DNA of 64,000 bases from Nocardia rosealba (GCF_020216065.1 NZ_JAIWNA010000002.1:558001-622000); one strand, 5' to 3'. Numbered from the stretch's first letter, positions 11,938-21,045 are shown. The notes: generated by a model not told the origin, from the letters alone. Numbers and translations are program-made.

Positions 11938-12834
11938 ATGGTCAGAACTCCCGAACCGGTACCGGATCAACACGGCAGGCGATTCGTTGTCACGGGCGCC
12001 AACGGTGGCCTCGGTGCGATCGTGACGCGCACCCTCGCCGACCGTGGTGCAACGGTGGTCATGGCGTGTCGCGACCCGGAAAGCGGGCGTGCGGTCGCCG
12101 ACCGGATAGCGGGCGATGTCACCGTGGCCGCTCTCGACCTGGCCGATCTGGCCGATGTGCGGCGGTTCGCACAGGAATGCGGCGAATTCGACGTCCTCGT
12201 CAACAATGCCGGGTTGATGAACGTACCGTTCGCCCGCACCGTCGATGGATTCGAAATGCAGTTCGGAGTCAACCACCTCGGACATTTCGCACTCACCGGC
12301 CTTCTGCTGGACAAGGTGCGGGACCGGATCGTGTCCTTGTCGAGTATTTCGCACGGCTGGACGAAATCGCTCCCACTCGACGATCTGCGTTTCGAACGGC
12401 GCCGATACCATCGTTCGACTGCCTATGCCGAATCAAAACTGTCGACGCTGATATTCGGCCGTGAATTGCAGCGCAGACTTCGCGAAACCGGGTCGACGCT
12501 GCGCTCCTACGCCGTGCACCCCGGCGTGGCCCCGACCGGGCTCGTCGCCAGGACCCAGACTCCGCTCGACTACGTCGCCGAGCCCTTCATCCGGCTGGTC
12601 GGCCAATCCCGCACCGCCGCCGCGCAATCCACGCTCTACGCTGCCACCGCACCGGCGGCCGACCCCGACATCTACTGGGGTCCGACCAGGTTGTTCAACA
12701 CCCGCGGACCGGTCGGTGCGTGCCCGTCGAGCGCGTTGTCGCGAGATCGCACCCTGTGGCAGCAGTTGTGGACGGCGTCCGAACAAGCGACCGGAGTTCG
12801 CTACCCCACAGCGGCGGTGACGCATGGGGATTAG
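11938..12834 (+). CDS. Short-chain dehydrogenase/reductase, retinol-dehydrogenase/protochlorophyllide-reductase-like
   Basis: The 298-residue protein starts at ATG 11938, because the cofactor motif then falls near the N-terminus and an AAGG precedes the start. The open frame extends upstream but with non-coding character. It shows an NADP-binding TGANGGLG motif (about 18-25), NNAG, a catalytic Ser in SLSSISHG and a YAESK active site (YxxxK). This is the extended group of SDRs that includes retinol dehydrogenase-like and light-independent oxidoreductases in actinobacteria. Substrate is unknown. It overlaps the following lipase by 11 nt, so the two are co-translated, which may point to a lipid-related alcohol or ketone substrate. 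Confidence 0.88.
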   Translation: MVRTPEPVPDQHGRRFVVTGANGGLGAIVTRTLADRGATVVMACRDPESGRAVADRIAGDVTVAALDLADLADVRRFAQECGEFDVLVNNAGLMNVPFARTVDGFEMQFGVNHLGHFALTGLLLDKVRDRIVSLSSISHGWTKSLPLDDLRFERRRYHRSTAYAESKLSTLIFGRELQRRLRETGSTLRSYAVHPGVAPTGLVARTQTPLDYVAEPFIRLVGQSRTAAAQSTLYAATAPAADPDIYWGPTRLFNTRGPVGACPSSALSRDRTLWQQLWTASEQATGVRYPTAAVTHGD

Positions 12835-14032
12835 CGTTCGCGCCCTTGCCTTTGCGGCGGTGATCGGTGTGTGCGCGGCGTCGGGAACACACTCCGCGGC
12901 CGGATCGCCGCCGGTGTTTCCGATCCCGGACCCCGACCCGTTCTACGCCGCACCCGCCGACATCGCCGCCGCCGACCCTGGTGCGGTGCTCGCGGTCCGC
13001 GTGCAGGAACCGCTGCCGTATTTCCCCACGGCCACCGTCACATTGGTGAAGTTCCGTTCCGCCGACTCACACGGCCGCCCGATCGCGGCGACCACCACGA
13101 TCCTCACACCCCGCGACCATCGCCCCGGCGCCCCGCTGCTGTCCTATCAGCACATCATCAACGGCCTCGGCACCCAGTGCGCGGTCTCGCGCGCGCTCTA
13201 CGCCTACGATCCCAATCTGCTCTATCGTGCTGTGCCGCTGCTGAACACGATGCTGTTGCGTGGCTGGAGCATCGCTCTACCCGATCATCTCGGTCCGAAT
13301 GCCGCCTACGGTGCGGCCAGGCTCGGCGGACAGCTCACCCTCGACGGCATCCGCGCCGCGACCAGGGTCCCTGAACTCGGACTCGCGGACAGCCCGGCCG
13401 CCCTGCTCGGCTACTCCGGCGGTGGGATGGCCACCGGCTGGGCAGCCGCGCTCGCCCCGCGGTACGCACCCGAACTCCGCCTGGTCGGCGCCGCGCAGGG
13501 CGGTGTGCCGATGAACATCACCACGATGGCCCGCACGCTCGGCCTCGCACCGCATCCCATGTTCGGACTGGCGATGGCCGCTGCGCTCGGGCTCGAACGC
13601 GAATATCCCGACCGCCTCCCGATCAGCGCGCAACTCAACGACACCGGATTGGCTGTCCGCGACGCGATGGCCAACGGCTGCACCGTCGAACTGATCGCCG
13701 CCGGTGCCATGCACAGCGCCGCCGACCTCGCGTCCACCGTCTCGCTGATCGACGACCCGCGCGTCTGGGAAGTGAGCGACGCGAACAGCCTCGAATTGTT
13801 CGACGGCGTGCCGACCATGCCCGTGTTCGAATGGCACACCCCGATCGATCCGCTGATCCCCGTCGACGCCATCGATCGCACCACCCGGCGCTACTGCGCA
13901 GCCGGCACACCGGTGCGATCGGAGCTCTATCCGAGCCCTGACCACCTGGCCACCGCGGTGCTCGGCTTCCCGTCCGCGGTCGACTGGCTCGACGCTCGGT
14001 TCCGCGGTGAGCCCGCGCCGAGCAACTGCTGA
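12824..14032 (+). CDS. Secreted LIP-family lipase (secretory lipase)
   Basis: The protein has 402 residues with a Sec signal peptide (hydrophobic stretch about 5-27, cleavage likely near the Ala-Ala-Gly at 25-27). The family signature YPxPDxDPFY-like segment follows at about 32-41 (FPIPDPDPFY). The nucleophile elbow is GYSGGG with Ser198, and the Asp and His of the alpha/beta-hydrolase triad would lie in the C-terminal third (TPIDPLIP and PDHLA segments). Fungal and actinobacterial LIP lipases release fatty acids from acylglycerols outside the cell. The gene overlaps the SDR upstream by 11 nt and is followed 30 nt later by a paralogue. Confidence 0.9.
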   Translation: MGISVRALAFAAVIGVCAASGTHSAAGSPPVFPIPDPDPFYAAPADIAAADPGAVLAVRVQEPLPYFPTATVTLVKFRSADSHGRPIAATTTILTPRDHRPGAPLLSYQHIINGLGTQCAVSRALYAYDPNLLYRAVPLLNTMLLRGWSIALPDHLGPNAAYGAARLGGQLTLDGIRAATRVPELGLADSPAALLGYSGGGMATGWAAALAPRYAPELRLVGAAQGGVPMNITTMARTLGLAPHPMFGLAMAAALGLEREYPDRLPISAQLNDTGLAVRDAMANGCTVELIAAGAMHSAADLASTVSLIDDPRVWEVSDANSLELFDGVPTMPVFEWHTPIDPLIPVDAIDRTTRRYCAAGTPVRSELYPSPDHLATAVLGFPSAVDWLDARFRGEPAPSNC

Positions 14033-14062
14033 CCCAACTCTCCCAAAGATCGAGGATCGACC

Positions 14063-15256
14063 ATGCGCCGCATCTGGCCGGCCGTACTGGCTGTGCTGTT
14101 CTATGCCGTCACCGCGAGTGTCTTCGCCCCGGTAGCGACCTCCGAGCCGCGATATCCCACCCCGGAAGCCGACCCGTTCTTCACAGCACCGCCCGAGATC
14201 GGCGATTTCGCTCCCGGTGATGTGGTGCGGCAACGGAAATTCGACCTGGGCCCGTACCAGGGCACCGACATCTGGCACGTCGCCTTCCGCTCGACCAACT
14301 CCGCGGGCGACCCGATCATGGGCGTCACCACGGTACTGATCCCGACGGGCGTGCCTAATCCGCCGCTGGTCTCGTATCAGGCGCTGATCAATTCGCTCGG
14401 CACCAAGTGCAATCCTTCTCACTCGCTCGTCAACGACGAAACTCCGGACGCGTTCGGCGCGGCGCTGCCGCTGGCACGCGGCTGGGCCGTCGCCCTGCCG
14501 GACTACCTCGGCCCGAATGTCGCCTATGGGGCCGCCAAACTCAGCGGCATGGTGACCCTCGACAGCGTGCGCGCACTCCAGCGCGCCCCTGAACTCGGCC
14601 TGGGCCAGTCCCCGATCGCCCTGGCCGGCTACTCGGGCGGAGGACTGGCGACGGCTTGGGCCGCCGCCATGCAGCCGACCTACGCACCCGAGCTCACCCT
14701 TGCCGGCGTCGCCGCGGGCGGTATTCCCGCCGACCTCGAACAGATGGCCCTCGGCATCGGTTTCGGGAACCATCCCGGCTTCGGCCTCGCCTGGGCAGCG
14801 GCGATGGGCTTGGAACGCGAATACCCGCAGCGGCTGCCCATTTCCGACCAGCTCAACGCCGAGGGTCGGTGGTTCCGCGACTTCACCGCCGACGAATGCC
14901 GCCGTTTCCTGCTGTTCCACGGCGTGCTCCGCAGCGCCGAACAACTCGCGGCGACGAGGTCCCTGATGGACGATCCCGAAGCGCGCGCGGTGCTGCGGGA
15001 GAACAGTTTGCGGCACTATCCGGGCCTGCCCCAGACACCTACGATGCTCTGGCAAGGCGAATTCGACGCACTCACCCCCTTCGATGCCGTCGCCGACGTC
15101 GCCGGGCGCTACTGCGCGGCAGGGGTAGCGCTCACGTTCTCCCGGTACCAGATCGCCGAGCACATGACGACCGCGGTGGCCGGTCTGCCCGAAGCCTGGA
15201 ACTTCATCGAGGCCCGATTCCGCGGCGAACCCGCACCGACCCGCTGTCGATCATGA
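14063..15256 (+). CDS. Secreted LIP-family lipase, tandem paralogue
   Basis: The protein has 397 residues and is clearly related along its length to the preceding lipase. It has a signal peptide (hydrophobic 6-26), the YPTPEADPFF segment at 31-40, the SYQALINSLGTKC segment also found in the first copy, and the nucleophile elbow GYSGGG with Ser191. The start ATG 14063 has GAGG nine bases upstream. The pair arose by tandem duplication and probably forms one transcript with the SDR. The copies differ in the region after the nucleophile, so substrate range may have diverged. Confidence 0.9.
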   Translation: MRRIWPAVLAVLFYAVTASVFAPVATSEPRYPTPEADPFFTAPPEIGDFAPGDVVRQRKFDLGPYQGTDIWHVAFRSTNSAGDPIMGVTTVLIPTGVPNPPLVSYQALINSLGTKCNPSHSLVNDETPDAFGAALPLARGWAVALPDYLGPNVAYGAAKLSGMVTLDSVRALQRAPELGLGQSPIALAGYSGGGLATAWAAAMQPTYAPELTLAGVAAGGIPADLEQMALGIGFGNHPGFGLAWAAAMGLEREYPQRLPISDQLNAEGRWFRDFTADECRRFLLFHGVLRSAEQLAATRSLMDDPEARAVLRENSLRHYPGLPQTPTMLWQGEFDALTPFDAVADVAGRYCAAGVALTFSRYQIAEHMTTAVAGLPEAWNFIEARFRGEPAPTRCRS

Positions 15257-15498
15257 TCGGCTGCAAACAGCAGGCGTCTTAGGGAAGAGCAACACACACG
15301 CCTGGTGTCCAACCGTGACGTTCTCCAACCATCGCCGCGTAGACACACCGTGACCGTGCAGGTTTGGCTATACCTACAGATCTGATCTCCACCGCTTGGC
15401 CGAACGAATTCGTCGCCGTGCAACCGCAGAGAACCAGCGGGCTCGCTCTGGCTGCAGAGCCGCACAGTGGAGCCGAGCCCGGGCGAAGGGAACAACAG

Positions 15499-16734
15499 AT
15501 GTCCGTCGAGAATCTCGCCAGAGAATCGCTGACCATCTCCGGCAAACCGGCATCGTCTCCACTCAAGGATGTCCGCAATCTTTCCCGGCAGATGGTCGGA
15601 CATTTCGTCGCCAACGTCATCCCGTGCGGCACTCTGCCCGGCGAGGCGATCGCGGGTGATGTCACCACCATCACCCGCATTTGCCTGGAATTCGCCGTCG
15701 GAATGCTCGACGGCCGTGATATTCCGGGCCAATTGCAGCGGTTGCAGGACGCGGCGGGTGGCTGGGCCCGCGAAGGAGTCCCGATCGACACGATCCACCA
15801 CTCGATCGCCGAAGGCTTCAAGATGGGCCTGGATCTGGTGGTGTCGAGCGCATCGGTGAAGGATTACGACAGCCTCATCGACGGGGCGAAAATGGTGGTC
15901 GAGATGCTCGACACGATCACCGCCCAGGTGTCCCTCGCCTATGTGCGTGAATTGCGCAGTGTCATCAGCGAACATCACACCGCGGTGCACACACTCACCT
16001 CGGCGTTGCTCGGCGGCCACAGCACCTCGACCATGGCCCGGGAATGCGGCATCGCCATCGCCGAGCAATACGCCGTGCTCGCCTTGTCATTCCCGCCGCA
16101 CGCTCAAGAAAGCATTCCCGCTCTCGACCAGAAGGTCGTGGCCCGGCGCAAATTGCGTCGTGTGCAAGCCGAATTGGCGAAACGCTGTGGCGATTCGGCG
16201 CTGTCGCTGCTCAGCGTCGACGGCGGCACCGTGCTCATCCCGGCTGACACCTTCGACCGCGACGGCTGGGCCGCCCTCGTCGCCCAACTCTCCCATGCCG
16301 CGCAGGTCGGAATCACCGCCGCCCTCGTCGAAACCAGCACCGTCGGCATCCCCGACGCCGCCGACCAAGCCCACGAACTCCTCGACATGGTCCAACGCCT
16401 CGACGTCACCTCCGGGCTCTACCGCTTCGACGAACTCGCCCTCGAATACCAGCTCACCCGCCCCGGCCCCGGCCGCGAATTCCTCGGCTCGTTGCTCGAC
16501 CCCCTCGACCCGTTCCCCGAACTCCTCGAAACCCTGCAACGCCATATCGCCAACAACCTCAACCGCCAACGCACCGCCCGCCTCCTGCACGTGCACACCA
16601 ACACCGTCGACTACCGGCTCAAGCGCATCGGCCAACTCACCGGCTTCGACCCCACCCAACCGGTCGGCCTGTGGTACATGCGTTCTGCCCTCGTCGCCCG
16701 CAGCTACCGCGCCACGACGTCTGGTCAACTGTGA
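15499..16734 (+). CDS. PucR/CdaR-type transcriptional regulator
   Basis: I place the start at ATG 15499, which has GAAGGGA eight bases upstream, giving 411 residues; the frame is open further upstream from a TTG at 15364. The N-terminal half resembles the helical RsbRD-like sensor region found in many actinobacterial PucR proteins. The central part is a divergent GGDEF-like/CdaR region. The C-terminus is the PucR helix-turn-helix: NRQRTARLLHVHTNTVDYRL followed by KRIGQLTGFDP. Members bind DNA and usually control neighbouring catabolic genes. The target may be the upstream lipase operon, since the gap is 242 nt, but there is no direct evidence. Confidence 0.85.
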   Translation: MSVENLARESLTISGKPASSPLKDVRNLSRQMVGHFVANVIPCGTLPGEAIAGDVTTITRICLEFAVGMLDGRDIPGQLQRLQDAAGGWAREGVPIDTIHHSIAEGFKMGLDLVVSSASVKDYDSLIDGAKMVVEMLDTITAQVSLAYVRELRSVISEHHTAVHTLTSALLGGHSTSTMARECGIAIAEQYAVLALSFPPHAQESIPALDQKVVARRKLRRVQAELAKRCGDSALSLLSVDGGTVLIPADTFDRDGWAALVAQLSHAAQVGITAALVETSTVGIPDAADQAHELLDMVQRLDVTSGLYRFDELALEYQLTRPGPGREFLGSLLDPLDPFPELLETLQRHIANNLNRQRTARLLHVHTNTVDYRLKRIGQLTGFDPTQPVGLWYMRSALVARSYRATTSGQL

Positions 16735-17114
16735 CCGGAAGGTTGGTCCGCCGACCGCGTTCGGGTCCTCATCGGCGTGCGCTTCCTTTGTCGATCCGCG
16801 GGTGAGCCCGGCCGCGACGCACTGTCCCCGGGTTCGCTCCAGTCGCTCACGTCTTGTCCTGCCCTCGGCCGGGATGCAAAGGAATACGTCGACAAAATCC
16901 CCGTTGCGGGAAGCCGACATCCGCGCCGTCGTAACGGCGACGATGCACCGTCTGCGCGGCGCCTATCCGATCTCCGAACAAGCCGGGTAGCGTGCCGCGC
17001 GACGGCGCGGACGAGTCTTCGCTGTCACCCGGAACGGGTGAGCCGGATTCGCCGTCGCTCACCTACGGTTCACTCGTACCGAATTCGACAGCCCAGCCGG
17101 CGGGACGAGGAGCG
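16735..17114. other. Gene-poor stretch with a possible gene fragment
   Basis: Frame analysis finds no convincing full gene here. A 38-codon frame at 16874-16990 reads EADIRAVVTATMHRLRGAYP near its middle. This resembles the first helices of the small three-helix-bundle dimerisation proteins common in mycolic-acid actinobacteria, but it stops before the rest of the domain. I treat it as a probable truncated relic. A good ribosome-binding site (GAGGAG) just before 17115 belongs to the antiporter pseudogene. Confidence 0.35.
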
Positions 17115-17747
17115 ATGGACGACCACGCGGTGCCCACGGCGATTCCCTTGGTGCTGGGTACTGTGCTCATGTACTCCCTGGTGGCAACCCGGCTCGGTCG
17201 CGCGAATGTCACCGCGCCGATGGTGTTCGTAGCCGTGGGAGTGCTCGCCGGGGGCACCGGGCTAGGGCTGGCCCACGCCACACCGGATGCGCATTAGTTG
17301 CTGAATGTCGCGGAGATCACCTTGGCGTTGTTGCTCTTCTCCGACGCCTCACATCTTCGGCTGCGAGATGTCAGCGGCGATCGCGGACCTGCGTTGCGCC
17401 TGTTGCTGATCGGATTGCCGCTGACACTGGTGGCGGGCACCGTGCTCGCCTACGTGGTGTTCCCCGAGGAACTGGGTACGGTCGCACTCGTCGACCAGGT
17501 GGTCGACATCGCCGCGGTGACGGTGGTGCTGTCGATCGTGGTCCACGGCCTCAGTGCAGCACCACTGGCCGCCCGTTACGGGCGATGGGCGACCGGCCTT
17601 CCCGACGACGCACCTGAGAAGGTGTCGGTGGCGCCACCATCGACACGGCGAATCGCCCTGCATGCCCCCGCGAGCATCATCGACGTTCCCGGCGGCCACG
17701 ACCCCGGCACGAAGGGCGACGAAAACCCTCCGCCATCCGGCGCGTAA
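17115..17747 (+). pseudogene. Degraded Na+/H+ (CPA1-type) antiporter: in-frame stop plus internal deletion
   Basis: A GAGGAG-led frame begins at ATG 17115 and encodes antiporter-like membrane segments very similar to the next gene (TAPMVFVAVGVLAGG against TAPMVVVAAGIAAG). It meets a TAG at 17295-17297, exactly where the neighbour reads AHAALEVAEI. The same frame continues (NVAEITLALLLFSDASHLR) to about 17478, then jumps to sequence typical of the family's last membrane helix (TVVLSIVVHGLSAAPLAARYG). About two thirds of a normal antiporter is missing. The open frame ends at 17747. Nonsense mutation plus deletion make this a pseudogene. Confidence 0.8.
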
Positions 17748-17807
17748 ACCCTCGGATCGCAGCCGTGGCACCCTTGCGTGCACGAATCGTTCTGGCAGGC
17801 TGGCGTG

Positions 17808-19024
17808 ATGACCGGAGCGATTCTCGCGGTGTCGTCGGCGCTGCTGCTGTGGGCGATGCTGGCCGGTTGGCTCGAACGTCACCGCATTACCGCGCCGATG
17901 GTCGTGGTCGCCGCGGGGATCGCCGCCGGTGTGGCGGCCCACGGCCGAGTCGGCGACGTCCTGGACGCGCACGCGGCGCTCGAGGTCGCCGAGATCATCC
18001 TCGCGGTGCTGCTCTTCGTCGATTCCTCCGAGGCACGAGGGCGGTTGCTCGGAGGCAGCCCCGGACTCGTCATTCGGATGATGGTCGTCGCGTTGCCGTT
18101 GAGCGTTCTCGCGGCCGTGCTTGTCGGCTCCTGGCTGTTTCCCATGGCCGGGTGGGCGCTGCTGCTTGTCATCGCGTGCGTGGTGGTCCCCACCGATTTC
18201 TCGCCCGCCTCGACGATCTTGCGTGACGAGCGAGTGCCCCGCCGAGTTCGCGATGTGCTCAATATCGAAGCAGGCTACAAAGACGGAGTCCTGGCACCGG
18301 TCTTGTTCTTCGGTATCACTCTCGCCGCGGGTACCGACCGTTCGAGGTCCGTGCTCGGGGCGCTCGCCGACGTGGCATTGGCCGTTGCCCTGGCGATCAT
18401 GGTCGGGGCGGCGCTCGGGCTGCTTTTCGGAGCGGGGGTCAACGCGGCGGAAGAGCGTGGGTGGATGACCACACAGTCCGAACGCATGGCCGTCGTGGCC
18501 GTCCCCCTGTTGGTGTTCGCGGTGGCACACGCCGTGGGCGCCAACGAATTCGTCGCCCCGTTCGTGTGCGGCGTGCTGTTCCATCACCTGCGTCGCCGGT
18601 CCGAGCGTTTCGCCGAAGGTCGCCGGCTGATCGACGACGTGGGTTTCCTGCTGACCACCCAGATGTGGTTCGTCTTCGGAGCCGCCGCCGTCCTTGCTCT
18701 GGCCGGCGATGTCACCTGGCGATCGGTGGTGTTCTGCGCGGCGGCGCTCACCGTTGTCCGCATGGTCCCCGTCGCTGTTCCCTTCTGGGGACCGATGTTT
18801 CGTGGCATGAAACGCTGCTTCTGGGCTGGATGGCGCCGCGTGGTACACCGTCCATCATCTTCGGATTGCTTGCCTTCAACCTGCTGCCCGAGGCGTACGG
18901 CGAGCACGTTTTGACGATCATGGTCATGACGGTGCTGGGAAGCATCGTCTTACACGGTGCCGGGTCGACTCTTGCCGCGCACCTGTCGAGTCGACACCAG
19001 GAACGAGTGGCTTCGTCTCGGTGA
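17808..19024 (+). pseudogene. Na+/H+ (CPA1-type) antiporter with a single-base frameshift near the 3' end
   Basis: The frame starting at ATG 17808 (or GTG 17778) encodes about ten membrane segments with the family's acidic core (VVPTDFSPAST, NIEAGYKDGVLAPVL). After VAVPFW the reading frame leaves the family pattern. Shifting by one base at the G run 18787-18790 restores it: GTDVSWHETLLLGWMAPRG, then FGLLAFNLLPEA and a last helix, ending at TGA 19022-19024. With five instead of four Gs the protein would be continuous (about 405 residues). This is either a real frameshift, possibly slippage-prone, or a sequencing error. It would exchange monovalent cations for protons across the membrane if intact. 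Confidence 0.75.
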
Positions 19025-19031
19025 TCGAGGA

Positions 19032-19433
19032 TCAGACTCGGTCAGGATTCCAGGTCGAGATCGCCCAGATGATGACGAGGTCGATGCCCACCATGATCAT
19101 CGACCACCATGGGTAGTACGGCAGGGACAGGAAGTTGGCGATGATCGACAATGCGGCCAAGCAGTAGGCGAAGATTCGGGCCCACGTCGCTGTGACCATC
19201 ATTCCGATGGCGACCGCTACGAAAAGCAATCCGAGCGCGAGGTGGATCCAGCCCCAGGTGCTGACGTCGAACTGGTAGGTGTATTCGCTCGGGATCAGGA
19301 ACAGCTCGTCCTTGGTGATACCGGCGATCCCGCGCAATATGCCGAGGGTGCCTGCCACCAGGAGCATGATCGCGGCGAGCATGGTGATACTCGCGGCCAA
19401 GCCTTGGCGGACCGGGTGTGAGGTGGTGGTCAT
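19032..19433 (-). CDS. DUF7144-like membrane protein
   Basis: A 133-residue protein when started at ATG 19433 (MTTTSHPVRQG); the open frame extends further upstream but with weaker coding character. It has four hydrophobic helices (about 14-36, 62-82, 86-106, 108-127) separated by short loops. The conserved segment after helix 1 (GILRGIAGITKDELFL) and the YTYQFDVSTWGWIHLALG segment fit the actinobacterial DUF7144 membrane family. Function is unknown. It converges with the frameshifted antiporter, with the two ends eight bases apart. Confidence 0.8.
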   Translation of the reverse strand: MTTTSHPVRQGLAASITMLAAIMLLVAGTLGILRGIAGITKDELFLIPSEYTYQFDVSTWGWIHLALGLLFVAVAIGMMVTATWARIFAYCLAALSIIANFLSLPYYPWWSMIMVGIDLVIIWAISTWNPDRV

Positions 19434-19554
19434 GGTTTCGACGCTATGGCCACCGATGGAAACTCGGTTCCCCCGTTTCGGGTGAAGCGGGGGAGGTGCT
19501 GGGCACATCGGTGCAGGAAAGCCTGTCGGCCGGTTGACGGTGTGAAGACGACGA

Positions 19555-19689
19555 TCAGGGCCGAATCACGAGGCGGAAACCCAGGTGCGAGGTCGAGGTG
19601 TCGATGGTTTGAGCCATCCTGGCCGCGGGGCGGTACCGACGGCAATAGTTCGGTGCGCACAGGTGCGACCCGCCTTTGATGACGCGTCG
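19555..19689 (-). pseudogene. Relic of formylglycine-generating enzyme (SUMF1/EgtB-type) C-terminus
   Basis: Read on the minus strand, about 45 codons match only the very end of the formylglycine-generating enzyme. It has [20 protein letters not shown], including both active-site cysteines of the CxxxxC pair, then [16 protein letters not shown] and a stop at 19555-19557. Upstream in this frame the resemblance stops abruptly and there is no start codon with the rest of the domain (about 250 residues missing). The intact enzyme converts a Cys of type I sulfatases to formylglycine. No sulfatase is visible in the window. The fragment is a decayed or recombined remnant. Confidence 0.75.
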
Positions 19690-19745
19690 ACCCAGGCGCG
19701 ATTGTGTCGGGTCGCGACTGTCTTCAACAGCTAGTCTGATTCCCG

Positions 19746-20246
19746 ATGAGACGCGCGACAGCCTTGATCTCGATCGCCGCGGCGACGCTGGCCGCCGCCT
19801 GTCGAACGCCCGACGAGACCACCCCAGTCGAGCCACCGCAGACCGTTCTGGCGTGCCAGGGCAAATTCGTGACCGGCCCACAGACGATCGCCGGACTCGA
19901 CCTGTCGAAGTTCATGCAGCGCACCCGCCTCCCACCGGATGTCCGCATTGCGGCAGGAAGATCGGCGTTGTCGCCCAAGCGACCGGGCTCGGTCGACTTG
20001 TACCTCGAGCTCTGTCTGCCCGGCACGGCGACGATGAACGATCTCCTCCCGGTCGCCACCGACCTGGCTCACGACCTCAAAGCCGACGAACTCGGCTCCC
20101 GCACAGCCACATTGACCATCACCTGCGTCTGCGCCCACCTCCCGAGACGAACCGAAGTGCGCGACGAGGACTTCCCGGACCATCCATGGAACGGCACCCC
20201 GTCCCGCGAGGCCGAGTACCGGACCTGGACCAGGTCCGACAGCTGA
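19746..20246 (+). CDS. Putative lipoprotein of unknown function
   Basis: The 166-residue product begins with a lipoprotein signal: RR, a hydrophobic stretch (AALISIA-like, 6-17) and a lipobox LAAAC with Cys19. The mature part is polar, has further cysteines (CQG near 38, CLPG near 93, TCVCA near 127) that could form disulfides, and has no recognisable domain. It is divergent from the relic of the formylglycine-generating enzyme, whose remnant reaches to within about 60 nt. Anchoring in the outer leaflet of the cytoplasmic membrane is inferred from the signal. Function is unknown. Confidence 0.65.
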   Translation: MRRATALISIAAATLAAACRTPDETTPVEPPQTVLACQGKFVTGPQTIAGLDLSKFMQRTRLPPDVRIAAGRSALSPKRPGSVDLYLELCLPGTATMNDLLPVATDLAHDLKADELGSRTATLTITCVCAHLPRRTEVRDEDFPDHPWNGTPSREAEYRTWTRSDS

Positions 20247-20699
20247 ACCGCTAGTTGCGGAGCCGGAGTACGTGACCGGCGCATTCTGCGAGCAGGACAC
20301 CAAGGCGCCTGCGCGTGACTGTCCGCGGGGCATCATCCGATTTCGTTGGTCGACCGCATGAACAGGTCGACTGCAACTTTGTATATTCGGACATCGCTAT
20401 TCCGTCGTGGTGATTTACCCATGGAGAAACCTACAACGGTTCCGATGAAAGCTTATGGATTCATATCGAAATATTTGAGGACGGCTCGTACCGTGAAAAT
20501 TCGAGCACACGCCTCCGCGTTCAAGTGAGTTCTGGCTGAGAAATTAGCCTGTGACCGGCTTCTGGTCGAACGAGCTGCATATACCCGGCCCGGCAATGTG
20601 AATTATTTCCGTAAGCGTGACATTACTCGCGGGTCGTGATCTGATGTGACCGGTCCCGCTCATGGGACGCATCACAATCGCACTAATGAGGATGGTAGT
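20247..20699. other. AT-richer intergenic stretch without a supported gene
   Basis: This 450-nt stretch is visibly poorer in GC than its surroundings, mainly 20340-20640. A 35-codon frame from ATG 20422 is rich in basic residues (MEKPTTVPMKAYGF and so on) but has no ribosome-binding site and no GC-rich third positions. I do not call it a gene. The stretch probably includes the promoter of the small secreted protein at 20700. Confidence 0.4.
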
Positions 20700-20873
20700 A
20701 TGAGTTCCAGAATCTTTCGGCCGCTAGCGGCGGTGGCGATCGCGATGTCGGCGACCGCGCTGGGCGCCGGCGTGGCCGCGGCCGAGGCTCCGACGGTGGC
20801 TCCGGTGTCCGGCTCGGTGGAAGTGTGCCTGCCCATTCATTTGGGCCCGCTCGAGGTCAGCTTCTGCCTGTGA
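20700..20873 (+). CDS. Small secreted peptide with two cysteines
   Basis: A 57-residue product starts at ATG 20700 with GAGGAT seven bases upstream. Residues 1-28 are a classical signal peptide (SRIFRPLAAVAIAMS then an Ala-rich cleavage region AAAEA). The predicted mature peptide is only about 28 residues, hydrophobic, with Cys at two places (EVCLPI and SFCL, 12 residues apart) that could form one disulfide. A strong hairpin terminator follows 85 nt downstream. Tiny exported proteins of this form are common hypotheticals in Nocardia-like genomes. Role unknown; signal, matrix or antimicrobial functions are possible. Confidence 0.7.
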   Translation: MSSRIFRPLAAVAIAMSATALGAGVAAAEAPTVAPVSGSVEVCLPIHLGPLEVSFCL

Positions 20874-20957
20874 TTGTTCGCTGAACTCGTGATTCGGTGG
20901 CATGGGCGTGGGATCGCGCGGGTCCGGCGCTCCGGCCCTGTCACGAAGCCAGCGTCC

Positions 20958-20998
20958 AGACGGGTCCGGAGCCGATCGTCGTCTCCGGACCCGTCTTT
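20958..20998 (+). terminator. Strong hairpin terminator
   Basis: A perfect 14-bp inverted repeat (AGACGGGTCCGGAG at 20958-20971 and its complement at 20983-20996) with an 11-nt loop is followed by a short T-rich tail. It terminates the transcript of the small secreted peptide gene. Confidence 0.8.
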
Positions 20999-21045
20999 CC
21001 AGTCGAGCTGGAGAAGAACGGCAGTCATCCGGTCGAGGGTAAGCA

